NCBI GenBank assembly: GCA_024275295.1
Contig: JAJRZI010000041.1
Span: 1-44,369 of the forward strand
Direction: 5' to 3'
From: Gammaproteobacteria bacterium
Lineage (GTDB): Bacteria; Pseudomonadota; Gammaproteobacteria; Chromatiales; Chromatiaceae
Length of the DNA: 44,369 nt
Shown here piece by piece: positions 11,220-20,345 of this stretch; the stretch's first letter is position 1; each line of letters opens with the position of its first letter. The notes under the pieces were generated by a model. It searched no databases and was not told the DNA's origin. It worked only from the letters and a program-made list of their open reading frames with translations. Both the position numbers and the translations under genes were made by a program.

Positions 11220-12434
11220 TCAGCTACATAAATCCATAAAATCAGTGGGATTGATGTTCCACTTACCTGGCTCTACTGCACCCACTATTTTAACAATCTC
11301 TTTTCCACGCTGATCTGAAAGATTTACATCCCGTGGCGTAATAAACCGGCGTTTTGTTGAATCAAAAACCACTCGGATAACCGGATAAAGCAGGCCTTTC
11401 TCCCCTTGCTCAATCACAGTAGCGAACAGCCCATTGGATAAGGCAACAAGTGAGCCAATAGGGTAAATCCCAACACAATGGATAAATTGCTGAACGAGTT
11501 CCTGGTTAAATTCACCACCAAGGGCAACAAGTTTTTTCAATGCAGCATTCGGGGAGATACCGGAGCAATAAACCCGGCTAACCGTTAGCGCATCATATAC
11601 ATCAACAATTGCTGCCATCTGCCCATAGAGTGAAATATCATCTCCTGTTTTGCCTGCGGGATACCCGGACCCATCAAAACGTTCGTGATGTTCAGTTACA
11701 ATCTGCATCACAGTTTCTGAGATATTTGGCGTGTTTTCCAAGATATCCTTGCCCTGTAAAACATGCTTACGCACAATGGCAAACTCATCCTCCGTCAACT
11801 TACCGGGCTTAGAAAGAATTTGCGCTGGAGTTGCCGCCTTACCAATATCCATAAGCAACCCGCCTATACCAAGTTGTATAAGCTCACTCTCACTCAACGC
11901 AAGACTTTCACCAAAAGCCACCAGTAGTATTGACACACCGACTGCATGCTCAAAAGTATATTTATCAAGCTCTCTGATACGCATAAGCCCAAGCAACGTA
12001 TCCTTATCACCTAGCGCAGAAAAAACGATATTCGCAATAACAGGCTCAATATGATCCAGCGCTATCAACTTACCAAGTCGGGCATCCTCCATAATATTTG
12101 ATACCACGCAGGTTGCATCCTGCTTCACCTGGGTGACATTTGGAAGCTCATTAACGGGTAGTTTTTCACTGGGATCTTTGCTGGTATCTGGATGCAGAGA
12201 TTTAATATCATCACGCTCATCAACCTCTACCACTACGGCAATCCCTTCTACGTCAACTCCCTTTTCCGTATCAATATAGAATTCCCGAATTCCAGCTTTT
12301 TTGATTTCGTGTATTTGACCTTGCTTTACAATTTTAAACTGATTAACCGTAAATGGATGTCGCATCCAACTGCAATCAAGGTCATGCACATACATCCCAA
12401 TCCTGACTTTTCTAATAGGAATTTTTTTGATCAT
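11220..12434 (-). CDS. DUF3391 / HD-GYP domain protein with degenerate HD motif
   Basis: This is a 404-residue cytoplasmic protein. The N-terminal DUF3391 domain covers about residues 1-75 (KKIPIRKVRIGMYVHDLD). An HD-GYP domain covers about 150-310, the class that hydrolyses c-di-GMP. H163, H224, the H249-H250-E251 triplet and the GSGYP motif (255-259) are present. The HD dyad reads GGLLMDIGK with Met195 where the catalytic histidine is expected (codon ATG at the DNA level). Loss of this metal ligand could abolish or alter phosphodiesterase activity and make the protein a c-di-GMP sensor. Catalytic function is therefore uncertain. It stands alone, with its own terminator. A link to the c-di-GMP-binding MshE region nearby is possible but inferred. 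Confidence 0.87.
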   Translation of the reverse strand: MIKKIPIRKVRIGMYVHDLDCSWMRHPFTVNQFKIVKQGQIHEIKKAGIREFYIDTEKGVDVEGIAVVVEVDERDDIKSLHPDTSKDPSEKLPVNELPNVTQVKQDATCVVSNIMEDARLGKLIALDHIEPVIANIVFSALGDKDTLLGLMRIRELDKYTFEHAVGVSILLVAFGESLALSESELIQLGIGGLLMDIGKAATPAQILSKPGKLTEDEFAIVRKHVLQGKDILENTPNISETVMQIVTEHHERFDGSGYPAGKTGDDISLYGQMAAIVDVYDALTVSRVYCSGISPNAALKKLVALGGEFNQELVQQFIHCVGIYPIGSLVALSNGLFATVIEQGEKGLLYPVIRVVFDSTKRRFITPRDVNLSDQRGKEIVKIVGAVEPGKWNINPTDFMDLCS

Positions 12435-12706
12435 AAGAAGACTTGTTGCTTACCTCTATATCAACAATCACAGAGCATCAGTTGCAACGCCCTATATAGT
12501 TATATATTAGTCATCATATCAATTATTTTTCACGCAAATACCGTAGCATTTATCTATGTTAATAAGACTTTAACCAAAACTGTTTACCGCTATACTTTAT
12601 ACATATTAACAATTTATTACCACCCGACAACCCGCTTAATACTGGAGTTATTTACTGTACTAATAACCAGTTAACAGTTCTGCCGACTCCAATAGTTTAT
12701 TGCTCT
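12435..12706. other. AT-rich intergenic region, no gene recognised
   Basis: About 270 bp upstream of the HD-GYP gene and downstream of the RND permease gene. It is markedly AT-rich (for example TATATAGTTATATATTAG near 12491) and presumably carries the HD-GYP promoter. No convincing coding frame, RNA or repeat was seen. Confidence 0.5.
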
Positions 12707-15700
12707 CTATTTGGAGAGTTTAAAATCATCCAATATGCTAAATAACGCGGGCACTACCAGCAGCACCAACAGGGTGGTGGCAAGCAGTCCAAAGATGATA
12801 CTCACTGCCAGCGGGATAAGGATTTGAGCCTGCATGCTCTTTTCCAGCAGCAGCGGAAACAGACCGGCAATGGTGGTGATGGAGGTAAGCAACACCGCAC
12901 GAAAACGCGACCTGCTGGCAATCTTTGCTGCCTCAATCGTGTTATGCCCTTTGCGCACCTGCTGCTTTAGAAACTCCACCAGCAGGATAGAGTCATTCAC
13001 TACAATGCCCGCCAGCGAGGTAAACCCGATAATGCCCGGCATGGAGAGCGCAACCCCCATCAACAGATGTCCCCAGATAACACCGATAAGTGATAGCGGA
13101 ATGACAAACATCACCACCAGCGGTTCAAGATAGCTGCGAAATTGAAAGCTGAGCAAAACAAAGATACAGACCAGTCCAATCACAACGCTGCGGATCATGG
13201 ATGAACCCGTCATGTTCGACTCTTTGGATTGGCCTTCAATCCCAATCTGTACACCAGGGTAACGCTGCTGCAGCTCCGGCAGAAAAAATTGCTGGGTGTG
13301 ATTGACCAGCTCCTGGGCATTGGCGATGCGGGAGTCCAGATCACCCGTGACAGTCACCGTGCGCACACCATCCACCCGTTTGATGCGCGAGAAGCCCCGG
13401 TCAGATTCAATATAGACCAACGTACTCAACGGTATCTGATCACCCTTGGCCGTGACGATTCGAAACGTCTCCAGATCCGTCAGCGTGGATTGGTCACTTT
13501 GCGCCAGCCTGACATCGACCTCATAGGCCTCGCCCTCTACCAGAATCTCACTGGCGGTGACGCCAAAGAAGGCCGCGCGCAGTTGATTGGCGATGGTCGT
13601 GGCATCCAGCCCCAGCGCCAGCGTCCCTTCACGTAGACGCATACGCAGTTCAGGCTTGCCAGGGCGCAGGTCATCAGATAGATCAAACACGCCCTGGTAG
13701 CGTCCCAGCCACCCTTGCAGCGCGAGCGAGGCCTGTTTCAGCTGCTCCAGGCTGGAGCCTTTAAGGCGCATCTCCAGTGGAATGCCACCCGGCCCAATCA
13801 CCGGCTCCTTGTAGTTAAGCGCGATCAGATCCGGGATCTCACCCACACTGTTGCGCCAGTGATTGATGATGTCATCCAACCGCCCCCAACGCTCCTCTGC
13901 CGTGATCAGATCTGCCGTTACCGTGGCAAGATGCGGCCCGGACTCACCGGCATCCTGGTTGGTGCTGTAGCGCACCTGGATATTCTGAACCAACCTTCGC
14001 CCATCCGGTTGATAGGGCGAGAAGCGATCATCCACCACTTTGAGGCCATCGGTGATACGCTGCACCCCCGACTCAGTACGCCACAGCGGCGTACCCTGAG
14101 GCAGCAGGACACGCGCCTCAATAATGTCACCCTCGATATGGGGAAAGACCTGGTACTTGAGCTTGCCACTGATCACCATGCCCATGCTTAACAGGAAGAG
14201 CGCAATGACGCTTCCAACAAACCAGTAGCGCTGGCGCACAGCCCAGTCAACCGCCCGGCCAAGGATGTGCTGGCGAAAGTGCTCCAGCTGCTCATCAAAT
14301 CGCTGGCGAAAACGGCTGACCTTTTTTTCCTGATGCTGCAACGAATGCGCGAGGTGATAGGGCAGGATCATGAAGGCCTCAATCAGACTCACCGCCAGCA
14401 CCAGGCAGAGCACCATCGGGATAAACTTCAGCACACTGCCCATATGGCCCGAGAGAAAGGCCAAGGGGCCAAACACCGCCACTGTGGTTAGAAATGAGGA
14501 GATCACGCCTGGTGCAACCTGCCGGGTACCATTAATCGCCGCCTGCACGGGCGGCTTCCCTCTGCGCAGGTGGGCTGCAATATTTTCGGAGATAACAATG
14601 GCATCGTCCATCAGCAGACCGATGGCGATGAGCAGTGCCACCATCGTGATCATATTGATGGTCAGCCCCAGCATGCCCATGATAAAGAGCGCACCCAGGA
14701 AAGAGACGGGCAGACCCATGGCCACCCAGAAGGCAAAACGCAGCTGGAAGAAGAGCCACATGGTGAGAAAGACCAGAATCAGCCCCTGGCCGCCATTTCT
14801 CAACAATAGATTGAGACGGTCACTCACGATAGATGAACGATCCTGGGTCACAGTAAACTCCACGCCAGGAGGGGCGCGCTGCCGTTCAGCCGCAAGGAAC
14901 CGGCTGACCGCCGCCATCACCACCAGCGAGTCCTGCTGCTTGGTTTTGATCACCTGCAATACCGCAGCACGATGGCCATTGAACAGGGTCTTCTGCTCAT
15001 CCAGCTCAAAGCGGTCGCTGATCCGGGCGATATCACCCAGTCGGATCTCCGCCCCACTGTTGGCGCTGACCACCACCAGATCTGCCAGCTCCTCCGGTGA
15101 ACGACGCAGATCTGCAAAGCGTAGCAACAGATCCTGATCATGCGTCTGTAGGGTTCCAGCGGGCAGGTCAATGCCTTGCCGCTTCACAGCATTGGCTACA
15201 TCCGACATGCTCACCCCATAGCCACGCAACGCTTGTGCCGAAACCTCAATGCGCAGCTGATGGTCAGAAAAACCCAACACCTCAATCTGTGAGATCTCAG
15301 GCATCTGCTGCATGCGCTGCTTGATCTGCTCGGCATAGGCCTTCAGATCGCTGACCGTCATCGGCCCGGTGACCGCCACCGCAACCACCTTGTCGGTTCG
15401 CCCCAGCTCATTGATGACCGGCAGCTCCACCTGCGCAGGGAGATCATCAATAGCCTCAATCTCGCTCTTCACCTCATCCATAAAGCGGGCCATATCATAA
15501 CCATCAATCATCTCAACCACGACGCTGCCCAGCCCCTCCCTGGCGACACAGACCACCTCCTCCACCTCGCTGATGCTATCCAGCGCATCCTCTACCCGCT
15601 GGCAGATGGCCTCTTCCACATCCTCCGCGCTGGCGCCGGGATAGGCGAGTCGGATATCCAGCTTCTGTGCAGCAAAATCGGGGAAGGTTTCACGCCGCAG

Positions 15701-15787
15701 CTCCGGCAGGGCGCTCAGGCCGATAATGACCATCAGGGCCATCAGCAGATTGGCTGCCGTAGAGTGACGGGCAAAGAATTCGATCAT
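12707..15787 (-). CDS. RND-family efflux permease
   Basis: This is an inner-membrane proton-driven efflux pump subunit of about 1026 residues with the RND layout: a first helix (residues 12-30), a large periplasmic loop, helices 2-6 around 330-480, then the repeated half. The paired aspartates D394-D395 in GLLMDDAIVISEN are the helix-4 proton-relay residues typical of drug-type (HAE-1-like) pumps. The substrate is unknown. An open frame extends to 15847, but that part lies within a mobile element. ATG at 15787 (MIEFFARHSTAANLL) matches the family start. The element's terminal repeat supplies GAGGA seven bases upstream of this ATG. The partner adaptor gene lies upstream; no TolC gene adjoins. 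Confidence 0.92.
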   Translation of the reverse strand: MIEFFARHSTAANLLMALMVIIGLSALPELRRETFPDFAAQKLDIRLAYPGASAEDVEEAICQRVEDALDSISEVEEVVCVAREGLGSVVVEMIDGYDMARFMDEVKSEIEAIDDLPAQVELPVINELGRTDKVVAVAVTGPMTVSDLKAYAEQIKQRMQQMPEISQIEVLGFSDHQLRIEVSAQALRGYGVSMSDVANAVKRQGIDLPAGTLQTHDQDLLLRFADLRRSPEELADLVVVSANSGAEIRLGDIARISDRFELDEQKTLFNGHRAAVLQVIKTKQQDSLVVMAAVSRFLAAERQRAPPGVEFTVTQDRSSIVSDRLNLLLRNGGQGLILVFLTMWLFFQLRFAFWVAMGLPVSFLGALFIMGMLGLTINMITMVALLIAIGLLMDDAIVISENIAAHLRRGKPPVQAAINGTRQVAPGVISSFLTTVAVFGPLAFLSGHMGSVLKFIPMVLCLVLAVSLIEAFMILPYHLAHSLQHQEKKVSRFRQRFDEQLEHFRQHILGRAVDWAVRQRYWFVGSVIALFLLSMGMVISGKLKYQVFPHIEGDIIEARVLLPQGTPLWRTESGVQRITDGLKVVDDRFSPYQPDGRRLVQNIQVRYSTNQDAGESGPHLATVTADLITAEERWGRLDDIINHWRNSVGEIPDLIALNYKEPVIGPGGIPLEMRLKGSSLEQLKQASLALQGWLGRYQGVFDLSDDLRPGKPELRMRLREGTLALGLDATTIANQLRAAFFGVTASEILVEGEAYEVDVRLAQSDQSTLTDLETFRIVTAKGDQIPLSTLVYIESDRGFSRIKRVDGVRTVTVTGDLDSRIANAQELVNHTQQFFLPELQQRYPGVQIGIEGQSKESNMTGSSMIRSVVIGLVCIFVLLSFQFRSYLEPLVVMFVIPLSLIGVIWGHLLMGVALSMPGIIGFTSLAGIVVNDSILLVEFLKQQVRKGHNTIEAAKIASRSRFRAVLLTSITTIAGLFPLLLEKSMQAQILIPLAVSIIFGLLATTLLVLLVVPALFSILDDFKLSK
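15783..15787. repeat. left target-site duplication (ATCAT) of palindromic element
   Basis: The five bases ATCAT directly flank the left CCTAG end of the element and recur directly after its right end at 16025-16029. On the minus strand this is ATGAT and includes the permease start codon. Confidence 0.85.
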
Positions 15788-16024
15788 CCTAGAATCCTCA
15801 GTTGGACGACCTGCATAGTGGTTCTGAGTGTTTGGCTGGCGTAGCAAAAAAATGAGTTAATGGCTTGATCCTTAATGAGTTTTTTTGCATAGTCAGGCAG
15901 ACACTCAGGGCCGCTAGGCGGGTCGTAGCGCTTTCACCCTGCAGATGAACTGCGGCGCAATTAATAATATCAATGATTTCATTGTGTTATGCATGCCTAC
16001 AAGCGGTCAACTGAGGATTCTAGG
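15788..16024. mobile_element. 237-bp non-autonomous palindromic transposable element (MITE-like), copy 1
   Basis: Both ends are the inverted repeat CCTAGAATCCTCAGTTG (17 of 17 identical), and 5-bp direct repeats ATCAT flank it. Inside, about 15805-15856 and 15879-15932 are imperfect inverted copies of each other that meet at an A7/T7 core (GTAGCAAAAAAA and TTTTTTTGCATAGTCAGGC). A transcript would therefore fold into a long hairpin. A further 75 bp with no recognised similarity precede the right end. It contains no transposase. The CCTAG terminus and 5-bp AT-rich duplication resemble the IS1380/ISEcp1 group; this assignment is inference. It fills the whole gap between the RND adaptor stop and the permease start. 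Confidence 0.85.
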
Positions 16025-16025
16025 A

Positions 16026-17378
16026 TCATGGGGCCGCGCTGGCCTGCTGTTTGAGTCGTGCCAACGCCTGCTGATCCTCCTGCGGTTGCAGCAGCATCCC
16101 TTCAATGGCAGGCACCAGATCGGAGAGCACCACCTGCTCACCCGGCTCCAGCCCTGAGCCAATCACCGCAAACCCCGGTTGCAGAAGGGAGAGAGTGACA
16201 GCACTAACAACCAGGCGGTTATCCGTATTGACGATATAGATACGCCCTTGATGCAGCGCAGAACGCGGCACAATCAAACGGTTACTGAGGGGTTTGCCCT
16301 GCAATGTGACCTCAACAAACAGCCCCTTCACCAGCGGTGGGCGCTCACCGGGGCGCATCCCGGCATAGGGGGCATCCACTTCAATGATGACCCCCACCGT
16401 GCGGGTCTTGGGATCCAGCGTATCACTCATTCGGGCAAAACGGCCCTGCCAGCTGGCACTGACAACACCCTCTTTCAGATCAACCCTGGCAGCAAGCCCC
16501 AGCCTGCTGTGCAGCGCCGGTGAGGGCGTATTGAGCAGATCAACCGGCCCATCTGCATGCAGTACACCACGCATCTGCTCGATGGGGATCGGAACCTCTA
16601 TCTCGGCCAGTTGCAGATCATCCGCCGCCATCAGGTCTTCACCCTCCCGCACATACTGATCCTGCTCCACATGCACCGCAGCGATACGCCCCGCAAAGGG
16701 TAGTCGAATCTCGGTATTGGCCAGATCTCGCTGTGCCGCACTGAGCTGGGCAGCCTGCCGCGCCAACTGGGCACGCAGCAGGGCACCTTGGCTTGGCACC
16801 AGATTCAGGGTATTGCGCTGAGCCTGAACCGCCTGCTGCTGCATCAGCAGGGCGCGCTCCTGATCCTCCACCTTTGAACGGCTGATGCTGCCATCATGCA
16901 CCAGGCGTTTTTGGCGCTTCAACTCCTTCTCGCTTAAAGTCAGGGCCTGCTCTTCTATCACCAGCGACTTGCGGGTATTGGCCTCACGTGCATTCAACTC
17001 TTCAAGCTGTGCTTTGGTGGCTGCAATATCAGCCTCACTCTGGGCAATGGCCAGTTGATAATCGGCTGGATCAATCTGCAGCAGCAGGCTACCCGCCTCG
17101 AGAATGGCGCCTTTTTTAAGCTCGGGGTGTTTTTGCAGGATCTTGCCTTTGACCTGGGCGACCGCCTCCCAAACCTTGGCCGGTCTGACGCTGCCATACC
17201 CTATCGCCTGTGGCATCACGGTCGTCTCAAACGCCGTCATCACACGCACCAGACGAGGTTGCTCTTTGGCAGTCGCCTGTAGGGGTTCACTCTGATTTTG
17301 CTTAAGTAGGGCCAAGGCGGCAAGCCCCGCAAGGATGGGCAGCAGAATCACCCATTTATTCGGTGTTTCAATGGCCAC
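16026..17378 (-). CDS. RND efflux periplasmic adaptor (membrane fusion protein, HlyD/AcrA type)
   Basis: This 450-residue adaptor would link the RND permease to an outer-membrane channel. It has an N-terminal membrane anchor (WVILLPILAGLAALALL, residues 9-25) and a split lipoyl/barrel-sandwich domain (GKILQKHPELKKGAILEAGSLLLQIDP and RLPFAGRIAAVHVEQDQYVREG). A long alpha-helical coiled-coil hairpin rich in Glu, Gln and Ala (about 110-215) lies between them. Beta-barrel and membrane-proximal domains follow. The start has GGGAG upstream. Its stop TGA lies in the right target duplication of the mobile element. Before insertion, stop and permease start would have overlapped as ATGA. Confidence 0.9.
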   Translation of the reverse strand: MAIETPNKWVILLPILAGLAALALLKQNQSEPLQATAKEQPRLVRVMTAFETTVMPQAIGYGSVRPAKVWEAVAQVKGKILQKHPELKKGAILEAGSLLLQIDPADYQLAIAQSEADIAATKAQLEELNAREANTRKSLVIEEQALTLSEKELKRQKRLVHDGSISRSKVEDQERALLMQQQAVQAQRNTLNLVPSQGALLRAQLARQAAQLSAAQRDLANTEIRLPFAGRIAAVHVEQDQYVREGEDLMAADDLQLAEIEVPIPIEQMRGVLHADGPVDLLNTPSPALHSRLGLAARVDLKEGVVSASWQGRFARMSDTLDPKTRTVGVIIEVDAPYAGMRPGERPPLVKGLFVEVTLQGKPLSNRLIVPRSALHQGRIYIVNTDNRLVVSAVTLSLLQPGFAVIGSGLEPGEQVVLSDLVPAIEGMLLQPQEDQQALARLKQQASAAP

Positions 17379-17409
17379 GGCAGCTCCCTGAATGGTGCAG
17401 CTTCGAGGT

Positions 17410-17976
17410 TTATGGCTTGGGCAGTGTTACACCTTGCTGACCCTGATACTTCCCAGCACGGTCACCGTATGAGGTATCACACACCTCGTCTGATTCAAAA
17501 AAGAGGATCTGCGCCACACCCTCATTCGCATAGATCTTGGCAGGCAGCGGGGTGGTATTGGAGAACTCCAGCGTCACATGCCCTTCCCACTCCGGCTCCA
17601 GCGGGGTGACATTGACGATGATGCCGCAGCGGGCATAGGTGGATTTACCCAGACAGACAACCAGCACATTGCGCGGAATACGCAGATACTCAACCGTACG
17701 CGCCAGGGCAAAGGAGTTGGGGGGGATAATGCAGACATCAGACTTCACATCGACAAAGCTGTTGTCATCGAAATTTTTGGGATCCACTACCGCTGAGTTG
17801 ATATTGGTGAAGATCTTAAACTCATCAGCACAACGGACATCATAACCATAGCTTGAGGTGCCATACGAGATCACACGACCATTTTCTCCTTCCCTGATCT
17901 GGCCGGGCACAAAGGGTTCAATCATGTTCTGTTGTTCCGCCATGCGGCGAATCCACTTATCTGACTTAATACTCAT
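17410..17976 (-). CDS. dcd: dCTP deaminase
   Basis: This cytoplasmic homotrimeric enzyme deaminates dCTP to dUTP, feeding dTMP synthesis. Its 188 residues match the usual length. Conserved segments are [20 protein letters not shown], the [10 protein letters not shown] nucleotide-binding part, the active-site region [29 protein letters not shown], and the C-terminal [12 protein letters not shown]. It lies between apbC upstream and the RND adaptor downstream (31-bp gap). The start [12 protein letters not shown] is the family start. Confidence 0.97.
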   Translation of the reverse strand: MSIKSDKWIRRMAEQQNMIEPFVPGQIREGENGRVISYGTSSYGYDVRCADEFKIFTNINSAVVDPKNFDDNSFVDVKSDVCIIPPNSFALARTVEYLRIPRNVLVVCLGKSTYARCGIIVNVTPLEPEWEGHVTLEFSNTTPLPAKIYANEGVAQILFFESDEVCDTSYGDRAGKYQGQQGVTLPKP

Positions 17977-18061
17977 ATTCTTGATCTGCTGGTTGGGGAC
18001 AGAATGGGGCGCATTTTACATGATTCCATAAGTGGATGGAGCCGTGGCCGCCGCCAAAACC

Positions 18062-18099
18062 AAAAAAGGCGCAGCTTATATAGCATAAGCTGCGCCTTT
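18062..18099 (-). terminator. rho-independent terminator downstream of apbC
   Basis: A 15-bp perfect stem (AAAGGCGCAGCTTAT at 18065-18079 and its complement at 18085-18099, loop ATAGC) is followed on the minus strand by a T-rich run. It lies 18 bp beyond the apbC stop and separates apbC from dcd. Confidence 0.9.
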
Positions 18100-18117
18100 A
18101 TCTAAGTTTTGCCTCTA

Positions 18118-19203
18118 TTATTCAATAACAATATTTGGGAACTTGTCCGCATAGTCTTTGGCTGTGAGTGAGAGCTTGGCCGCTGTCTTGCGGGCAATCT
18201 CACGATAGAGCATGGCGATATTTGAATCCGGCTCAGCGGCTACGGTAGGCACGCCGCCGTCGGTCTCTTCCCGGATGCGGATATCCAGCGGCAGACAGCC
18301 CAACAGATCAATACCGTACTCTTTGGCCATCTCGGCACCACCATCTTTACCAAAGATGTGCTCTTCATGTCCGCAGTTGGAACAGATGTGGGTGCTCATA
18401 TTTTCCACAACACCCAGCACAGGTATCTCGACCTTCTCAAACATCTTCAGACCTTTGCGAGCATCCAGCAGCGCGATGTCTTGTGGAGTGGTAACAATGA
18501 TTGCACCGGATACAGGAACCTTCTGCGCCAGGGTCAGCTGGGTATCGCCGGTGCCAGGTGGCAGGTCAATGACCAGGTAATCCAGCTCTTTCCAGTTGGT
18601 GTCATTCAGCAGCTGCTCCAGAGCCTGGGTCACCATAGGGCCACGCCAGATCATGGCGGTATCCTCTTCAATCAGGTAACCAATGGACATGGATTGCAGG
18701 CCCAGACTCTCCATCGGTTCGATGGTTTTGCCATCTTTGGTCTCTGGCCGGCCAGAAGCGCCCAGCATGCGGGGCTGCGACGGACCATAGATGTCGGCAT
18801 CGAGAACACCGACTGTGGCACCCTCAGCCTGCAGCGCCAGCGCCAGGTTTGCAGAGGTGGTTGACTTACCCACACCACCTTTACCTGAGGCGACAGCAAT
18901 CACATTCTTCACATTCTTGATCGGGGTAAGCCCCTTTTGCACACTATGTGCAGTAATCTTCCAATCAACTCGTACATCAGCCGCTGCAACACCTGCGACG
19001 GCTTCAATCTTCTCCCTGACAGCGGCTCCCAGCAAAACACCGATCCCTTTTGCCGGGAAACCCAACTGAATTTCAACCTTGACCTTATCGCCATCTATGC
19101 TGATATCTTTGACCGCCTTGGCACTGACCAAGTCCTTCTCAAGATGAGGCTCAATATAGGTTTTGATCGCCTCTTCAATTTGATTCCGGGTAACTTCTGA
19201 CAT
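18118..19203 (-). CDS. apbC: iron-sulfur cluster carrier ATPase ApbC (Mrp family)
   Basis: This is a cytoplasmic P-loop ATPase that carries Fe-S clusters to apoproteins. From ATG at 19203 (MSEVTRNQIEEAI), preceded by CAGGAG, it has 361 residues. A DUF59/MIP18-like N-terminal domain (about 1-85) precedes the Mrp ATPase domain with deviant Walker A GKGGVGKST at 107-115, DADIYGPSQPRMLG around 135-148 and the cluster-binding CxxC at C274/C277 (CSNCGHEEH). A longer frame to 19227 lacks support because it would swallow the ribosome-binding site. Confidence 0.95.
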   Translation of the reverse strand: MSEVTRNQIEEAIKTYIEPHLEKDLVSAKAVKDISIDGDKVKVEIQLGFPAKGIGVLLGAAVREKIEAVAGVAAADVRVDWKITAHSVQKGLTPIKNVKNVIAVASGKGGVGKSTTSANLALALQAEGATVGVLDADIYGPSQPRMLGASGRPETKDGKTIEPMESLGLQSMSIGYLIEEDTAMIWRGPMVTQALEQLLNDTNWKELDYLVIDLPPGTGDTQLTLAQKVPVSGAIIVTTPQDIALLDARKGLKMFEKVEIPVLGVVENMSTHICSNCGHEEHIFGKDGGAEMAKEYGIDLLGCLPLDIRIREETDGGVPTVAAEPDSNIAMLYREIARKTAAKLSLTAKDYADKFPNIVIE

Positions 19204-19400
19204 GTAGGGTTCTCCTGCCGATGGCATAGAAACAGCCGATAGCGGCTAAGCATGAAAAAATCTGGTACAGAATATTACCTCAAATTCCATTAATTTCCCA
19301 CCAAACTACTTGGTTTTTAATTCCCATACTCCCAATAGACGCCATGAGTAGCACAATGTAGTATAACGCCCTTGCTGTAACCCACCTGCAAAACAGTCAT

Positions 19401-19477
19401 GCGCCCGTAGCTCAGCTGGATAGAGTGCCGCCCTCCTGAGGCGGAGGTCAGAGGTTCGAATCCTCTCGGGCGCGCCA
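19401..19477 (+). tRNA. tRNA-Arg (anticodon CCT, decodes AGG)
   Basis: A 77-nt cloverleaf: acceptor GCGCCCG pairs with CGGGCGC, the D arm reads GCTCAGCTGGATAGAGT, the anticodon stem CCGCC/GGCGG encloses the loop CTCCTGA with anticodon CCT at 19435-19437, the T arm is AGAGGTTCGAATCCTCT, and the CCA end is encoded. Genomic islands often integrate at the 3' end of such tRNA genes. The region to its right is accessory in character, but no repeat of the tRNA 3' end was found within the window. Confidence 0.97.
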
Positions 19478-19553
19478 TTTTCTTTTCAATCAGTCAGTTA
19501 CATAGCCCGCGTTATTAGCAAAATCCCCCAAAGATCACTAACTCAGATGTTTC

Positions 19554-20345
19554 ATGAATATCACAAAGTGGCTTAAACGCCTGCATATTCTTTATCTACT
19601 CCGGCGCCATCCAATCCCTTTCGATTTATGGGAAGCGGTAATCCACAAGGCAACCCTTCTACATGGCCTGAGTTCAGTAGAAAAAGCCCGTTTGCGTGAG
19701 CTGGCAACCCTATTTCTTCATCGCAAGACAATCACAGGCGCGCATGGGCTTCAGGTCACAGACGAGATGGCCGTTATCATCGCTGCCCAAGCGACTCTTC
19801 CAATTCTGGAGCTTGGACTGTGCTATTACGATGGTTGGGTTGAGGTTATTCTCTATCCGGGCGCTTTTCGGGTAACGCATGACAACATTGACCCGAACGG
19901 ACTAATTTTACGCGAAGCACACACCCTGAGTGGAGAATCCTGGTTACGCGGCCCGGTGATTCTTTCCTGGGAAGATGTCGAGCATGACCTGCATACACCT
20001 TATCCAGGTCACAATGTGGTTGTACACGAATTCGCACATAAATTGGATATGTTGAATGGCCGCGCCAATGGCATGCCGCCACTTCATCCACGCATGGAAA
20101 TCAGAGAGTGGGTAAAAGCACTGAGTTCTGCTTATTAGGTTTTGCGGCAGCGTGTTGCGCATCACCATCACACGGGTATCAATGCTTATGCAGCCACCAC
20201 ACCTGCGGAGTTTTTTGCTGTCGTCAGCGAATATTTTTTCACCGCTCCGAATCTCCTTAAGCACCACTGTCCAGAGGTGTACCTGCAATTAACGCAATTT
20301 TATCGCCAAGACCCTCTTATTCGTCAAGAACAAAAAGGCTTTTAA
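19554..20345 (+). pseudogene. mtfA: MtfA-type zinc peptidase, interrupted by in-frame TAG
   Basis: This belongs to the M90/MtfA family of zinc-dependent peptidases; in E. coli MtfA affects glucose-PTS regulation through Mlc. Read through, the frame gives 263 residues, close to E. coli MtfA (265). The zinc motif HEFAH is at residues 158-162. A single TAG at 20136-20138 (codon 195, context SSAY-stop-VLRQRV) interrupts it. The segment after the stop (INAYAATTPAEFFAVVSEYFF) holds the family's conserved Tyr and the Glu zinc ligand, so a truncated product should be inactive. It overlaps the end of cti by 4 bp, tail to tail. Confidence 0.85.

Noticed and set aside
14370-15137. Plus-strand open frame of 255 codons
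   Set aside because: Antisense to the RND permease; low-complexity composition and no recognisable domain.
15788-15847. Extended N-terminus of the RND permease
   Set aside because: The extra 20 codons lie in the mobile element's terminal repeat; family proteins start at MIEFFARHS.
15788-16024. CRISPR array or riboswitch in the RND adaptor-permease gap
   Set aside because: There is one inverted, not tandem, repeat with target duplications; this is a transposable element.
19401-19477. Second attachment-site copy of the tRNA 3' end within the window
   Set aside because: No repeat of the T-arm/acceptor sequence was found downstream by reading, so an island boundary cannot be claimed.
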